Part shown: positions 6,556 to 15,316 of the stretch, piece after piece
How the letters are laid out: each line of letters starts with the position of its first letter
Numbering within the stretch: position 1 is the first letter of the stretch
Origin: Lentisphaerota bacterium
GTDB lineage: Bacteria; Verrucomicrobiota; Lentisphaeria; Victivallales; Victivallaceae
DNA length: 40,745 bases
NCBI GenBank assembly: GCA_015061625.1
Contig: SUWG01000025.1
Span: 1 to 40,745, forward strand
Direction of reading: 5' to 3'
Made by a program: the position numbers and the translations under genes
Notes under the pieces: generated by a model
The model's database searches: none
Seen by the model: only the letters and a program-made list of their open reading frames with translations
What the model was told of the DNA's origin: nothing

Positions 6556-7743
6556 GCGGGAAACCTTATTCAAGGTATTCACCGTGGATGTCACACCGGG
6601 GAAATCCCGGAAAAGCCAGCATCTTTCTTTCAGTTGCGGAGCATCGGCAAAGAGGGCATCAAAGGCCTCATCATCTTTGACCAATGAGCGTTCAATGCCC
6701 AGGATCAGCGGCAGTTCCGGGTGTCTGGCGAGCAGTTTGATGCGGCGGGCAAGCTGGCTGGCGTGCCAGCGGTGGAAAAGTTCCACATGGAAAATTCTGC
6801 CGTCGGCGGTGGAAACAAAGGAGAGATCGGGGAAGATGATCTCCTGTTCTCCGGCATCGATGAAAGGGGCTTCGCCGATGATCTGCCACTGATCCTGTTT
6901 GGCGTTGAAAGAACGGTGATAGAGCAGAATTTCCGGCGGGATGTAGCCGGAAAGATCCCGGTAATGGGAAACAAAACCGTTTTTGGATGAAAGATTCAAA
7001 TTCAGCAGCCTGTCTTTGAACTTCAATTCCGCAGAAAGTTTCCAATCGCTCAAGTTGACGATCGCCGGGAGCAGATTGGCGGAATTCAGCGCATATTTGC
7101 CGGTCGCTTCAAAGAGGGAGTAAGGGCCGGAGATATCGACCTGGATAATTCCCTTTTTTATGACGGTGAATTTGGCAAGCAGCCGGAAAAATTTGACCGC
7201 TTTGAAAAATTTCCGCAATTTTGCCGTATCCGGTTCTTTCAGCGTGATGACCAGCGATTTGGCGTAAAAGAGCAGACCTTGCGCCTGCGCCAGATTGTAA
7301 CGATGGAGTAGTTCTGTCGCCGAAAACGGTTTGAAAACGGTCAGTTTTTCCCCCGATGGCAAGTCGCCGTAAAGGTCGGTTCCCGGTGCGGTGGCGGCAA
7401 TTTTTTCCATGGAAAAAGCGGGATTTTTCAGCATTGCCGCCGATTTCAGGAAGGCTTCTTTGCGCATTGCCGGATAATCGGTCTGCTCCGGAGCGGTAAA
7501 TTCACAACGGTCAAGGAGCAGTTTATTCAAGCCGGAAGCAACTTTAATATCGACACTGCCCCGGATGAAGTGCGCACTCATTTCCTCAACTTCCTGCCGG
7601 GTCATCGCAGTCGATCCGGCTTCCGCATAAAGGTCGAGCAATCCGGAGGCCAGATCGAGCAGAAACGGTGAGGCCGGATCGACCAGTTTCGGTTTGATAT
7701 TGGGTGAACTTATCCGGTAAAGCAGATGTTCTTTTTTCAGCAT
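6544..7743 (-). CDS. Bax1/DUF790-like nuclease, partner of XPB helicase
   Basis: A 399-residue protein resembling the DUF790 family, known from Archaea as Bax1, a nuclease that binds XPB helicase and cuts bubble-shaped DNA. The N-terminal half is helical. The C-terminal half has a nuclease-like core with EIIFPDLSFV and FHVELFHRWH, where the acidic residues and E-x-F fit a PD-(D/E)XK-type active site. It begins inside the helicase gene (7-base overlap), implying translational coupling and a joint complex. The 3' end overlaps the convergent EamA-like gene. A role in DNA repair is inferred from the pair. Confidence 0.8.
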   Translation of the reverse strand: MLKKEHLLYRISSPNIKPKLVDPASPFLLDLASGLLDLYAEAGSTAMTRQEVEEMSAHFIRGSVDIKVASGLNKLLLDRCEFTAPEQTDYPAMRKEAFLKSAAMLKNPAFSMEKIAATAPGTDLYGDLPSGEKLTVFKPFSATELLHRYNLAQAQGLLFYAKSLVITLKEPDTAKLRKFFKAVKFFRLLAKFTVIKKGIIQVDISGPYSLFEATGKYALNSANLLPAIVNLSDWKLSAELKFKDRLLNLNLSSKNGFVSHYRDLSGYIPPEILLYHRSFNAKQDQWQIIGEAPFIDAGEQEIIFPDLSFVSTADGRIFHVELFHRWHASQLARRIKLLARHPELPLILGIERSLVKDDEAFDALFADAPQLKERCWLFRDFPGVTSTVNTLNKVSRLLH

Positions 7744-9122
7744 GGCAGTTTTCTCCGGTAAGCGGCGTGTTCCCGGCGGCGGTCACTGATCGCCTCTTCG
7801 GAAGTGTTGGCACTGACCAATTCATAAAGCATCGCCTGCTCCTTATCCGGCGCATGGCGCAGTATTCTGCCCAGCCGCTGAACGTGTTCCCGGACACTGC
7901 CGCTGCCGGAAACGATGATCCCCACCGATGCCTGCGGCACATCGACCCCCTCATTGAGAACTTTGCTGGTGACCAGCACCGGATATTTTCCCTGCCGGAA
8001 AAAGTCGAGGAATTCCTTTCTTTCGGCGGCTTTGGTGTGGTGGGTAAGCACCGGCAGAATGAAGCGGCGGCCGATGGTGTATGCCGCATCGTTGTCGGCA
8101 GTGAAAATTATGATGCGTTCTCCGGCGTGACGGCGCATGATGACTTCGATCATATCCAGTTTGGCTCTGCCCGCGCGGGCGATGTGACGCTGGAGCATGA
8201 ATGAATGCAACGCATCTTTGCCGCCGGGATAACGGGAACAGGCAATGAGAAAATCGCTCCAGGCGTTCTGCCGGGAAAAGTCGATCGCCGCCCGCCGGAG
8301 AAAGGCGGTGTAGACCGACCGGTGTTTGCGGTATTCGGCTTCTTCGGCCGGTGAGAGCGAAACTCTTATCCGCTCGACCCGGTAATCACTCAACACGTTG
8401 CCCGCCAATTCATTGATGGAAATATCACAGCATTTATCCCCCATCAGGTCGCAGAGGATGTGCCGGTATTCTTCACTCAATTCCAAAGTGGCGGATAAAC
8501 CCAGACGGAATGGGGCAATCGCCATGGAAGCACACAAACGGTTTTCCGCAGATGGCAGATGGTGACACTCATCGGCGATGAGCAAGGCGAAGCGGTCGCC
8601 GATGAATTCGATATTCAACAGGGCTGAATCGTAGGTGCTTACGGTGATATCGGCGATCAGGTGACTGCCGCCGCCGAGCATTCCGCATGGAGTGTCGAAA
8701 AAACGGTTGATGGTACTGCACCATTGAGTCAGCAGGTCGATGGTCGGCACCAGGATCAACGCCGGTCGCCGCAAATGGGCGATCGCCATCATTGCCAGAA
8801 TCGTTTTTCCCGCTCCGGTGGGCAGGGAAACCACGCCCCGGCATCCGGCGGAGATCCACTGCTGCATGGCCTGTTGCTGATGCGGGCGGGGGATGATTTT
8901 TTCCCGGATGGAAAAGTTTTCCAGTTTGACATAATTTTTCGCCCGGTCGGTAAAGGGGATCTTCGCCCGGATCAGTGCCATGATGATCGCCGCATAATCG
9001 CAACTTCTGGCCCGGAAAACTGCACACCGCTGATCGAAACGGGTAAGATCAGCGATCGCGTGAGGCATGGTCTCCGCCCCGGAAACAGTCAGCGTGCCGG
9101 AGTTGAAATTTATTTCGATCAT
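7737..9122 (-). CDS. XPB/Ssl2-type SF2 DNA helicase
   Basis: A 461-residue superfamily 2 helicase. It has an N-terminal damage-recognition-like region (1-75), Walker A PTGAGKT (101-107), the Walker B box DECH (184-187), SAT (210-212), and motif VI QRLGRILR near residue 420. The layout matches bacterial and archaeal XPB, which opens DNA at lesions with its nuclease partner. The ATG at 9122 overlaps the C39 protease stop (ATGA); the longer frame reaching 9203 would extend into that gene and was rejected. It forms a coupled pair with the DUF790 gene downstream. Confidence 0.88.
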   Translation of the reverse strand: MIEINFNSGTLTVSGAETMPHAIADLTRFDQRCAVFRARSCDYAAIIMALIRAKIPFTDRAKNYVKLENFSIREKIIPRPHQQQAMQQWISAGCRGVVSLPTGAGKTILAMMAIAHLRRPALILVPTIDLLTQWCSTINRFFDTPCGMLGGGSHLIADITVSTYDSALLNIEFIGDRFALLIADECHHLPSAENRLCASMAIAPFRLGLSATLELSEEYRHILCDLMGDKCCDISINELAGNVLSDYRVERIRVSLSPAEEAEYRKHRSVYTAFLRRAAIDFSRQNAWSDFLIACSRYPGGKDALHSFMLQRHIARAGRAKLDMIEVIMRRHAGERIIIFTADNDAAYTIGRRFILPVLTHHTKAAERKEFLDFFRQGKYPVLVTSKVLNEGVDVPQASVGIIVSGSGSVREHVQRLGRILRHAPDKEQAMLYELVSANTSEEAISDRRREHAAYRRKLPC

Positions 9123-10252
9123 GGGTAAAGCACAAGGAGTTGCCGGGAAACTTTGCGGGCGACTTTCAGCGGTATCCAGCGGACGGCGAAAGCCTGACCC
9201 CATGAATTGGAAACGGCGATCTCATCGGTTTCCCGGTTGTAACCGATGATCAGACAGACGTGGGGCCCCTCGGTACTGCGGGGGATATCCACCCGGCGCA
9301 AGGCGCGTTTCCACTCCTGCGCCGAAGCGGCATTGCTGCGGTTGCGCTGGGAGAATGAATATACGCCGTTTAATTCACTGGTGGAATACATCTGCCAGAC
9401 CACCGGATAGCCCCGGTCGATGTGGCGGGCGATGGCCCGGATGGATAAACTGGAAATATCCGTTGACCGCAATCCGGCCCGGCGGCGCAAGCTGGCGATA
9501 TCATCCATCATTCTGTCGGTGTAAGTACCTTCATCGGGATCGGTGCCGCCGATGTCGGCGAGGTGGTGCATATCCATCGTTATTCCGTAATAGAGGAATA
9601 CTCTTTCCAGAGTTGCCGGTACACAGTAACCTTTGCCGCCCTGATTGACCATGGGGATATTGGCGATAAGGACATCACCGAAGTTGTTGCGGCGCACATT
9701 GTCGGCGAAATTGCGGTCGCCGACGCTCTCTCTGCCCTCCGGCGCATTTACCGGTGTGATATGGAGCATGGCGAATTCGCCTTTGTCGGTTTCCAGATAA
9801 AATTTGGCGAAGCGGCACTGCCAGAAGTCGGCCCTGACCCGGAGCGAACCGATGGAAAAATTGTTGCGGCGGCTGGCACCGAGTTTGGCGTCGATACGCT
9901 CTTTGACCTGCCTTTCGGCGTTGCGGATTTGGGAACGGGTGCGGCTGGTGGTGTCGCCTTTGTTGGCATAGATGATGGTGATACGGCTGACAGAACGGTC
10001 ATTATTGGTGGTGTAAATGATCAATTCCACGGCGGTAACACCGGCGACCTGCCGGTTGAGCCGGGCGGAAAATCTGCCGGTATTGCCGGAAAGTCTGATT
10101 CCCAGCCGGGAACGCATCTGCGTAAAATTCCAGGTATCCCGTGCCGCAAAGATATTCAGACCCAGCATCTCATTGCAAGCGGCAACGGAAATCTCCCCGC
10201 CATGCAGAAAAAATGCGGTGAGACTGGTGAAAAGCATGAAAAGTTTTTTCAT
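9119..10252 (-). CDS. Secreted C39-like cysteine protease
   Basis: A 377-residue protein with a signal peptide (about 1-18). The C-terminal half is a papain-like C39_2 domain: oxyanion Gln204, nucleophile Cys210 in GGKGYCVPATLERV, His331 in GPHVCLIIGYN and Asn349 in NSWG. The first 190 residues have no recognised family. The start is taken as the third of three consecutive ATGs (10252), six bases after AGGGGG. It is likely an extracytoplasmic protease whose substrate is unknown. Its place between housekeeping RNA-modification genes and a DNA-repair pair has no obvious functional logic, although the stop overlaps the helicase start. Confidence 0.78.
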   Translation of the reverse strand: MKKLFMLFTSLTAFFLHGGEISVAACNEMLGLNIFAARDTWNFTQMRSRLGIRLSGNTGRFSARLNRQVAGVTAVELIIYTTNNDRSVSRITIIYANKGDTTSRTRSQIRNAERQVKERIDAKLGASRRNNFSIGSLRVRADFWQCRFAKFYLETDKGEFAMLHITPVNAPEGRESVGDRNFADNVRRNNFGDVLIANIPMVNQGGKGYCVPATLERVFLYYGITMDMHHLADIGGTDPDEGTYTDRMMDDIASLRRRAGLRSTDISSLSIRAIARHIDRGYPVVWQMYSTSELNGVYSFSQRNRSNAASAQEWKRALRRVDIPRSTEGPHVCLIIGYNRETDEIAVSNSWGQAFAVRWIPLKVARKVSRQLLVLYP

Positions 10253-10295
10253 CATCATCCCCCTTTGAATATATCCGGAGTGATCAAAATGCGTT

Positions 10296-10562
10296 TCAGG
10301 ATTTCTTTTTGGGCGGACGCTGAAATCCGCCGGTCACAAAACCGACAAGTCCGCAGAATATGCCGAAAATCAGAGCTTTTGCCAGCCCGGCACGCATGGC
10401 GATACCCAGAGTGAAGCCCAAACCGAGGGAAAATACACCGACCAGTACGGCTTTGTGGCGGTCGAAACGGGCAAGTTTGCGTTCTTCGGCTTCGGCGGCC
10501 AACTCTACTTCGATGAGTTTTTCCCGGAGTTCCGGGGGGAGTTTTTCTTCCTGTTCTTCCAT
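10296..10562 (-). CDS. Small two-helix membrane protein, unknown function
   Basis: An 88-residue protein with a charged, helical N-terminus (about 1-36), two hydrophobic helices (about 38-57 and 62-80) rich in Gly and Ala, and a basic tail ending PPKKKS. It starts three bases after the pseudouridine synthase stop and follows an AAAGGA ribosome site, so it is co-transcribed. It has no recognised family. Small proteins of this shape often assist larger membrane complexes, but nothing here names a partner. Confidence 0.6.
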   Translation of the reverse strand: MEEQEEKLPPELREKLIEVELAAEAEERKLARFDRHKAVLVGVFSLGLGFTLGIAMRAGLAKALIFGIFCGLVGFVTGGFQRPPKKKS

Positions 10563-10565
10563 GAT

Positions 10566-11504
10566 TCAAATTCCTTTCGTGGTGATCAGTTGTGACATTT
10601 CGGCGGGCATACCGGCGGTAAAGGAGAGTTTTTCCATGGTCGCCGGATGGGTGAATTCCAGATATGCCGAATGCAGAGCCTGCCGGGAGATCAGCAATTT
10701 TTCCCGGTCGCATTGCTGCAATTCACCGCTGCGCTGTTTCAGGTAAAAGGTTTCATCCAGACCGTAAAGTTTATCTCCGGCAACCGGATAACCCAGCGAA
10801 AAGAGCGTGGCGCGTATCTGGTGCATCCGGCCGGTGAAAAGTGTGGCTTCGAGCAATGATAAACCGTTGGCGGCAGAGATTTTGCGAAAAGAAGTCTTCG
10901 CACTTTCAAAGGGGGGATTTTCCGGCATGATACTGACAAACCGCCGTTTTTTGCGGATGATGGAATTGGCATTCTGCAGGAATCCGTCTGCTTCAAAAGT
11001 TTCCGGAAAATCCCCGTGAACGATCACCATATAACGTTTGGCGGCAATGCTTTTGCCCAATGCTTTGGCATATTTCGGTATTCTTACCGCCAGTAAAAGC
11101 CCGCTGGTTTCCCGGTCGAGGCGGTTGACAAAGTGGATATTGCCGTATTTTGAACAGAGCAAATGCCACAAAGTGTGTTTGAAAAACGGCCCGGCCGGGT
11201 GCATACACAGATTGCCGGGCTTGTCGATAACCAGAATCATATCATCTTCATAGACAATATGATAATCCAGATCGGCGGGCGGTTCGATGATGTCGCCGGG
11301 GCGGTATTCGATCAAGTCGTGGAGCGCAAGGCGGGTTTCCGGCGGCACGATCTGCCCGTTGAGGGTGATCTCGCCGGAAGCAATGCGTTCACACCACTCA
11401 TCTCTGGAGCGGTAGGTGAATCTGCCGGCCAGATAGTCAGCCAACAGCAGATTTGCCCCGCTCCAGTCGATGGATGTGCGGATGATGCGCCGGGAAAGAT
11501 CCAT
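10566..11504 (-). CDS. RluA-family pseudouridine synthase
   Basis: A 312-residue enzyme that isomerises uridine in rRNA or tRNA. An S4-like RNA-binding segment lies at about 10-75. The catalytic motif is VNRLDRETSGLLL, with catalytic Asp130 and an Asn (127) where most relatives have His. GRMHQIRATL, the RluA GRTHQIR motif, lies near 220-230. The length fits RluA/RluC/RluD. The ATG at 11504 starts two bases after the rdgB stop; an in-frame TTG at 11510 is less likely. The target base cannot be told from sequence. Confidence 0.88.
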   Translation of the reverse strand: MDLSRRIIRTSIDWSGANLLLADYLAGRFTYRSRDEWCERIASGEITLNGQIVPPETRLALHDLIEYRPGDIIEPPADLDYHIVYEDDMILVIDKPGNLCMHPAGPFFKHTLWHLLCSKYGNIHFVNRLDRETSGLLLAVRIPKYAKALGKSIAAKRYMVIVHGDFPETFEADGFLQNANSIIRKKRRFVSIMPENPPFESAKTSFRKISAANGLSLLEATLFTGRMHQIRATLFSLGYPVAGDKLYGLDETFYLKQRSGELQQCDREKLLISRQALHSAYLEFTHPATMEKLSFTAGMPAEMSQLITTKGI

Positions 11505-11506
11505 TT

Positions 11507-12106
11507 TCAAAAATCGTCATCCAGAATGGACATTTCATCTTCCACGAATTCCAACGCTTTGGCATAGGCATTGGCCCGGTGGCTGATACGGTTTTTCTCT
11601 TCTTGAGTAAGTTCGGCAAAACTTTTGTCGAATCCGTCGGGCTGGAAGACCGGGTCGTAACCGAAACCGTTTTCGCCTCTGGGAGCTTCGAGAATAGTGC
11701 CGGTAACTTCGCCCTCAAAGGTTTCGATCACTTCGCCGTTGGCGGCGATGGCGATGACACAGACGAAACGGGCGCGGCGGTTCTCTTTGCCCTCCAACTC
11801 TTTGAGCAGTTTGGCGATACGCTCGGCATCGGTGGCGGCGTAACGGGAAGAGTGGATTCCGGGGCGGCCGTCGAGGGCTTCGACTTCCAGACCGGAGTCA
11901 TCGGCAAAGGCCGGCACATCACAATATTTGCAGGCCGCCAGAGCCTTGATTTCAGCATTCTCTTTGAATGATGAACCGTTTTCTTCCGGTTCGGGGTAGT
12001 TGGGATAATCGTTGAGGGATTTCAACTGGATATTCTGGTCGGCCAGCAGTTGGGCGTATTCCTCAAGTTTGTGTTTATTGCCGGTGGCGGCGACGATATA
12101 AGCCAT
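11507..12106 (-). CDS. rdgB: XTP/dITP pyrophosphatase (RdgB/HAM1)
   Basis: A 199-residue enzyme that hydrolyses non-canonical purine triphosphates (dITP, XTP) so that they are not built into DNA. Diagnostic motifs are ATGNKHK near the start, FKENAEIKA, AFADDSGLEVEALDG and the C-terminal ISHRANA. The start at 12106 follows GGAG; the longer frame to 12223 runs through the promoter and was rejected. First gene of a six-gene minus-strand operon (rdgB, RluA, small membrane protein, C39 protease, XPB, Bax1). Confidence 0.95.
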   Translation of the reverse strand: MAYIVAATGNKHKLEEYAQLLADQNIQLKSLNDYPNYPEPEENGSSFKENAEIKALAACKYCDVPAFADDSGLEVEALDGRPGIHSSRYAATDAERIAKLLKELEGKENRRARFVCVIAIAANGEVIETFEGEVTGTILEAPRGENGFGYDPVFQPDGFDKSFAELTQEEKNRISHRANAYAKALEFVEDEMSILDDDF

Positions 12107-12147
12107 GATTTTTACTCCAAAAAGTTTAAAGTTCTGCATCCGGAATG

Positions 12148-12177
12148 TTGCATAACGGCGCGACAACGCTATATTAT
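12148..12177 (+). promoter_or_regulatory. Promoter of tilS
   Basis: TTGCAT (12148-12153) and TATTAT (12172-12177) have an 18-bp spacer; TATATT (12170-12175) at 16 bp is the alternative. It overlaps the divergent rdgB promoter. Confidence 0.5.
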
Positions 12178-12201
12178 AAAGCGTATATGGGATAAATGCA
12201 A
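12173..12201 (-). promoter_or_regulatory. Promoter of the rdgB operon
   Basis: On the minus strand TTGCAT (12196-12201) and a perfect TATAAT (12173-12178) are spaced by 17 bp. The -35 box covers the tilS start codon, so the two divergent promoters should compete for polymerase. Confidence 0.65.
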
Positions 12202-13506
12202 ATGGATTATTCAATTTTTTCACGCTTTCGCAACTTTAAAGTCTTTGCCGGATGCTCCGGCGGGGCGGACAGCACCGCTTTGTTACTGCTCGCCGCCGCT
12301 GGTGCGCGGGAATACGGCTTTGAATTGACTGCGATCCACTTCAACCACCATTTGCGCGGCGCAGAATCCGATAAAGAAGCGGAAAATGCCGCTTCGCTCG
12401 CTGAAAATCTGGGCGTGAAATTTCAGCTGATCGATCTGGATATCCCCCCCGGAAGCAATCTGGAAGCCAGAGCCAGAGCCGCAAGGTTGGCCCATTTCAG
12501 AAAACTTGCCGCCAATGATCCGCAAGCCGTGGTATTGCTGGGGCATCATGCGGATGACCGGGTGGAAAATCTCTTTCTGCGCCTTTTCCGGGGTTCGAAT
12601 GTTTCGGCATTGACCGCCATCCGCATGGATAGTTCACTTGACGGAGTGCGTATTTTCCGGCCGCTGATCAACTGCACCCGGCGGGAGATCGAGGAATTTC
12701 TGCGGGCCAACGGCATCGGAAAATGGGCGCAGGACAGCAGCAACTTTTCCGATATCTACGGCCGCAACTTCTTACGCAACCGCATTTTGCCGGAGATCTC
12801 CGGTAAATTCCCCCACGCTCCGGAAGCGTTGCGCATTTCGCTGGCCAATCTGGAGTGCGATGCCGACTTTATCGAAAGTGCCGCGGAGCAGAAATTTGCT
12901 TCCGGTGACCCGGAAAAGATAAGTTTCTGGCAGAATATGCACCCGGCATTGCTGGTGCGCTGTCTGCGGAGATTTCTGGATGAGACATTCGGTGAAGATC
13001 TGCCGGTTTCCCGTGATTCGGTCAACCGCTTCAAAACGATGGTTGACCGCGGATGCCGGGGCAAGGTGGAGCTCGATGGCCGCCGGAGTCTGATGCTGGA
13101 TGATAAGGAACTCCATCCCTGTCTGCCGCCGCCGGAAAAAATCCTCTGGCAGTGGAGGAGTCAACGGTCGATAATGTGGGGCAAATGGCGTTTTACGGCA
13201 GAAGTCAGGGAAAAAATGCCCGCTGAAGTTTCACTGTATACGGCCTGTTTCGCACTGGAAAATTTTCCGGAAACCATCGTGGTATCGGCGGCGGAAGCGG
13301 GGGATAAAATGCTGCCTTTCGGCCGGAAAAGTGAGGTCAAAGTCAAAGAACTGCGCATCAAACGGGGCATTGCCGCTTATCCGCCTTATCCGGTGGTGCG
13401 GGATCAATGCGGTGTGATCCTCTGGCTGCCCGGCATCCGTCATTCCGGCAGATACACTTGCCTGCCCGGTGGCGGAATATTGGTGATTTCTGCGGAAAAA
13501 AGTTGA
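12196..13506 (+). CDS. tilS: tRNA(Ile)-lysidine synthase
   Basis: A 436-residue enzyme that attaches lysine to C34 of the CAU-anticodon isoleucine tRNA using ATP, so that it reads AUA. The N-terminal PP-loop SGGADS is at 21-26, followed by HFNHHLRG and GHHADDRVENLFLRL, all TilS signatures. A middle domain and a TilS C-terminal domain (AGDKMLPFGR...IKRGIAAYPPYPVV) follow. The length is typical. Start 12196 is used; ATG 12202 is equally possible, since no strong ribosome site is visible. Confidence 0.95.
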   Translation: MQMDYSIFSRFRNFKVFAGCSGGADSTALLLLAAAGAREYGFELTAIHFNHHLRGAESDKEAENAASLAENLGVKFQLIDLDIPPGSNLEARARAARLAHFRKLAANDPQAVVLLGHHADDRVENLFLRLFRGSNVSALTAIRMDSSLDGVRIFRPLINCTRREIEEFLRANGIGKWAQDSSNFSDIYGRNFLRNRILPEISGKFPHAPEALRISLANLECDADFIESAAEQKFASGDPEKISFWQNMHPALLVRCLRRFLDETFGEDLPVSRDSVNRFKTMVDRGCRGKVELDGRRSLMLDDKELHPCLPPPEKILWQWRSQRSIMWGKWRFTAEVREKMPAEVSLYTACFALENFPETIVVSAAEAGDKMLPFGRKSEVKVKELRIKRGIAAYPPYPVVRDQCGVILWLPGIRHSGRYTCLPGGGILVISAEKS

Positions 13507-13524
13507 AGATTTTTACAGGAAAAC

Positions 13525-13553
13525 TTGCAAAAAATGTATTTCGGTGATATAGT
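13525..13553 (+). promoter_or_regulatory. Promoter of the NagB-like gene
   Basis: TTGCAA (13525-13530) and TATAGT (13548-13553) are spaced by 17 bp. The ribosome site AAGGAG (13608-13613) follows, six bases before the ATG. Confidence 0.65.
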
Positions 13554-13619
13554 TTCAACGATTGCATGAACATATAACGGGCTACGCTCAATAAACAACA
13601 ACCATACAAGGAGTAAAAA

Positions 13620-14549
13620 ATGAGAGCTTATTCCAAAATTTCCGCCGATTGGTGGGATTACACCACCCTTGACCGCGAGATCCTTGATGCGGCTTCCCGC
13701 ATCACCATCGACAATCTGAAAAGTTTTGAACGCCCCGGCTTCAAAATCAATCTTTTCGACACCTTCCAGGAGTTCTACTGCGCCGAAGCACTCGAATATA
13801 TCAACTGCTGGAAAAAAGCCACCGCTGACAATCCCTGCGGTATCTGCGGCCCGATCGGTCCTACCGAACAGCTCCCGCTGGTCGCCCAGATCGTCAACGA
13901 AACCGGTTTGAGTTTGAAAAATGCCCACTTCTGGGGCATGGATGAGTGGGCTCTGGATGGCGATGTGCCGGCCGGTATGGATTTCCCCCTCGGTTTCGCC
14001 AAAGCCGACTGGGATCTCTGCTTCTCCCGCATCCGTCCGGAATTGCGTATGCCCATGGAAAATATGCACTTCCCCAATGGCGACATTTCCGCTTATGAGA
14101 AATCCTATGACGAAGCCAAATGTCTGATCATGCAGGGCGGTCAGGGCGAAACCAAACACTGGGCTTTCAACGATCCCGTCCGCCGTGAAGGTGCCTATAA
14201 AGACAATCCGCCGACCCCGGAAGAGTACCGTCAGAAAGGTACCCGTCTGGTCGAGTTGCACCCGATCACGCTGATCCAGAATGCCCGTACCTCCGGCGGC
14301 GGTACGGTGCAGAATGTTCCGAGCCGTGCTTTCACCGTCGGCCCCGTGCAGACCTGGAAGAGCGACCGGGTCTCCATCTGGCATCCCGGCCACCACGACA
14401 ATCCTTTCGGTATGCGCCTGACCACGTTCATGATCTCCCAGAAGATCGCGGACAGCAGCGTGCCGATGTCTCTGTTGAGCGACCATGACGATGTGGTCTT
14501 CAACTTCTACCGTCCCGGATTCGGCGTTTGTGATGTGGAGATGCATTGA
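13620..14549 (+). CDS. NagB/SugI-like sugar-phosphate isomerase, diverged active site
   Basis: A 309-residue member of the glucosamine-6-phosphate deaminase/6-phosphogluconolactonase fold. GPIGPTEQL (phosphate loop) lies at 78-86, FWGMDEW at 104-110 (the Asp matching NagB Asp72), and [14 protein letters not shown] at 173-186 aligns with NagB GGxGxDGHIAFNEP. His180 is kept, but the position of catalytic Asp141 is Thr178 and Glu148 becomes Asp185. It may therefore not be a standard GlcN6P deaminase. A strong ribosome site fixes the start. It lies two bases from a PIG-L deacetylase, suggesting joint handling of an N-acetylated amino sugar. Confidence 0.75.
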   Translation: MRAYSKISADWWDYTTLDREILDAASRITIDNLKSFERPGFKINLFDTFQEFYCAEALEYINCWKKATADNPCGICGPIGPTEQLPLVAQIVNETGLSLKNAHFWGMDEWALDGDVPAGMDFPLGFAKADWDLCFSRIRPELRMPMENMHFPNGDISAYEKSYDEAKCLIMQGGQGETKHWAFNDPVRREGAYKDNPPTPEEYRQKGTRLVELHPITLIQNARTSGGGTVQNVPSRAFTVGPVQTWKSDRVSIWHPGHHDNPFGMRLTTFMISQKIADSSVPMSLLSDHDDVVFNFYRPGFGVCDVEMH

Positions 14550-14551
14550 TC

Positions 14552-15313
14552 ATGGCTAAAAGAGCGATTGCGATTGCCAGTCATCCTGACGATATCGAAT
14601 TCATGATGGCTGGAACTTTGATCCGGCTCAAAGAGTTGGGTTACGAGATCCATTATATGAATATCGCCGATGGTGCATTGGGCGGTAATATGCTCAATCA
14701 CAGTGCTTTGGCTGCCCGCCGCCGCGAAGAGGCGATGGCGGCGGCCAAGATGGCCGGAGCGATTTTCCACGAATCCATCACGCACGATCTGGAAGTTTTC
14801 TACAATACTGAACAACTTACCAAAGTGGTGCGTGTAGTGCGGGAAGTCGATCCGGAAATCGTGCTGACCCACGGCCCGTTTGACTATATGGAAGACCACA
14901 TCAACGCCGGCCGTCTGGCGGTTTCTGCCGCTTTCTGCCGGGGCATGGGTAACTTCCGCGGCGTGGAAGATGTCGCTCCGGTGAGTACCAATGTGGCAGT
15001 TTACCACTCGCTGCCGCTGTCGCTGAAAGATCAGTTGAATCGTCCCGTTACTCCGGATATTTTCGTGGATGTCACTTCCACGATTCCGCTGAAACGGCAG
15101 ATGCTCAACTGTCACCAGACCCAGAAACAGTGGCTCGATGAGAGTCAGGGTATGGATGCCTATCTGGAAGATATGGTCGCGCGCGCCAAAGCGATGGGCG
15201 ATCTTTGCGGATTTTGTGAATATGCCGAAGGTTGGGTGCGTCACAACCCCAACGGCTTCTGCCCGGATGATTTCGATCCGCTCGGTGTCATTGCCCGTCC
15301 GGCGGTGAAGTAA
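14552..15313 (+). CDS. PIG-L/LmbE-family deacetylase
   Basis: A 253-residue zinc-dependent N-deacetylase. The metal motif SHPDD lies at 10-14 (His11, Asp14), and the third ligand is His116 in DYMEDHINAGRL, as in LmbE, MshB and BshB. The family removes acetyl groups from N-acetylglucosamine-type sugars or conjugates. There is no signal peptide, so it is cytoplasmic. The ATG at 14552 is chosen over the TTG at 14546, which overlaps the previous stop. Two bases separate it from the NagB-like gene. Together they suggest deacetylation followed by isomerisation or deamination of an amino sugar; the exact substrate is not known. Confidence 0.85.
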   Translation: MAKRAIAIASHPDDIEFMMAGTLIRLKELGYEIHYMNIADGALGGNMLNHSALAARRREEAMAAAKMAGAIFHESITHDLEVFYNTEQLTKVVRVVREVDPEIVLTHGPFDYMEDHINAGRLAVSAAFCRGMGNFRGVEDVAPVSTNVAVYHSLPLSLKDQLNRPVTPDIFVDVTSTIPLKRQMLNCHQTQKQWLDESQGMDAYLEDMVARAKAMGDLCGFCEYAEGWVRHNPNGFCPDDFDPLGVIARPAVK

Positions 15314-15316
15314 ATC

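Noticed and set aside
13440..14546. 368-codon minus-strand frame
   Set aside because: Antisense to the NagB-like gene, which has a promoter, a strong ribosome site and family motifs.
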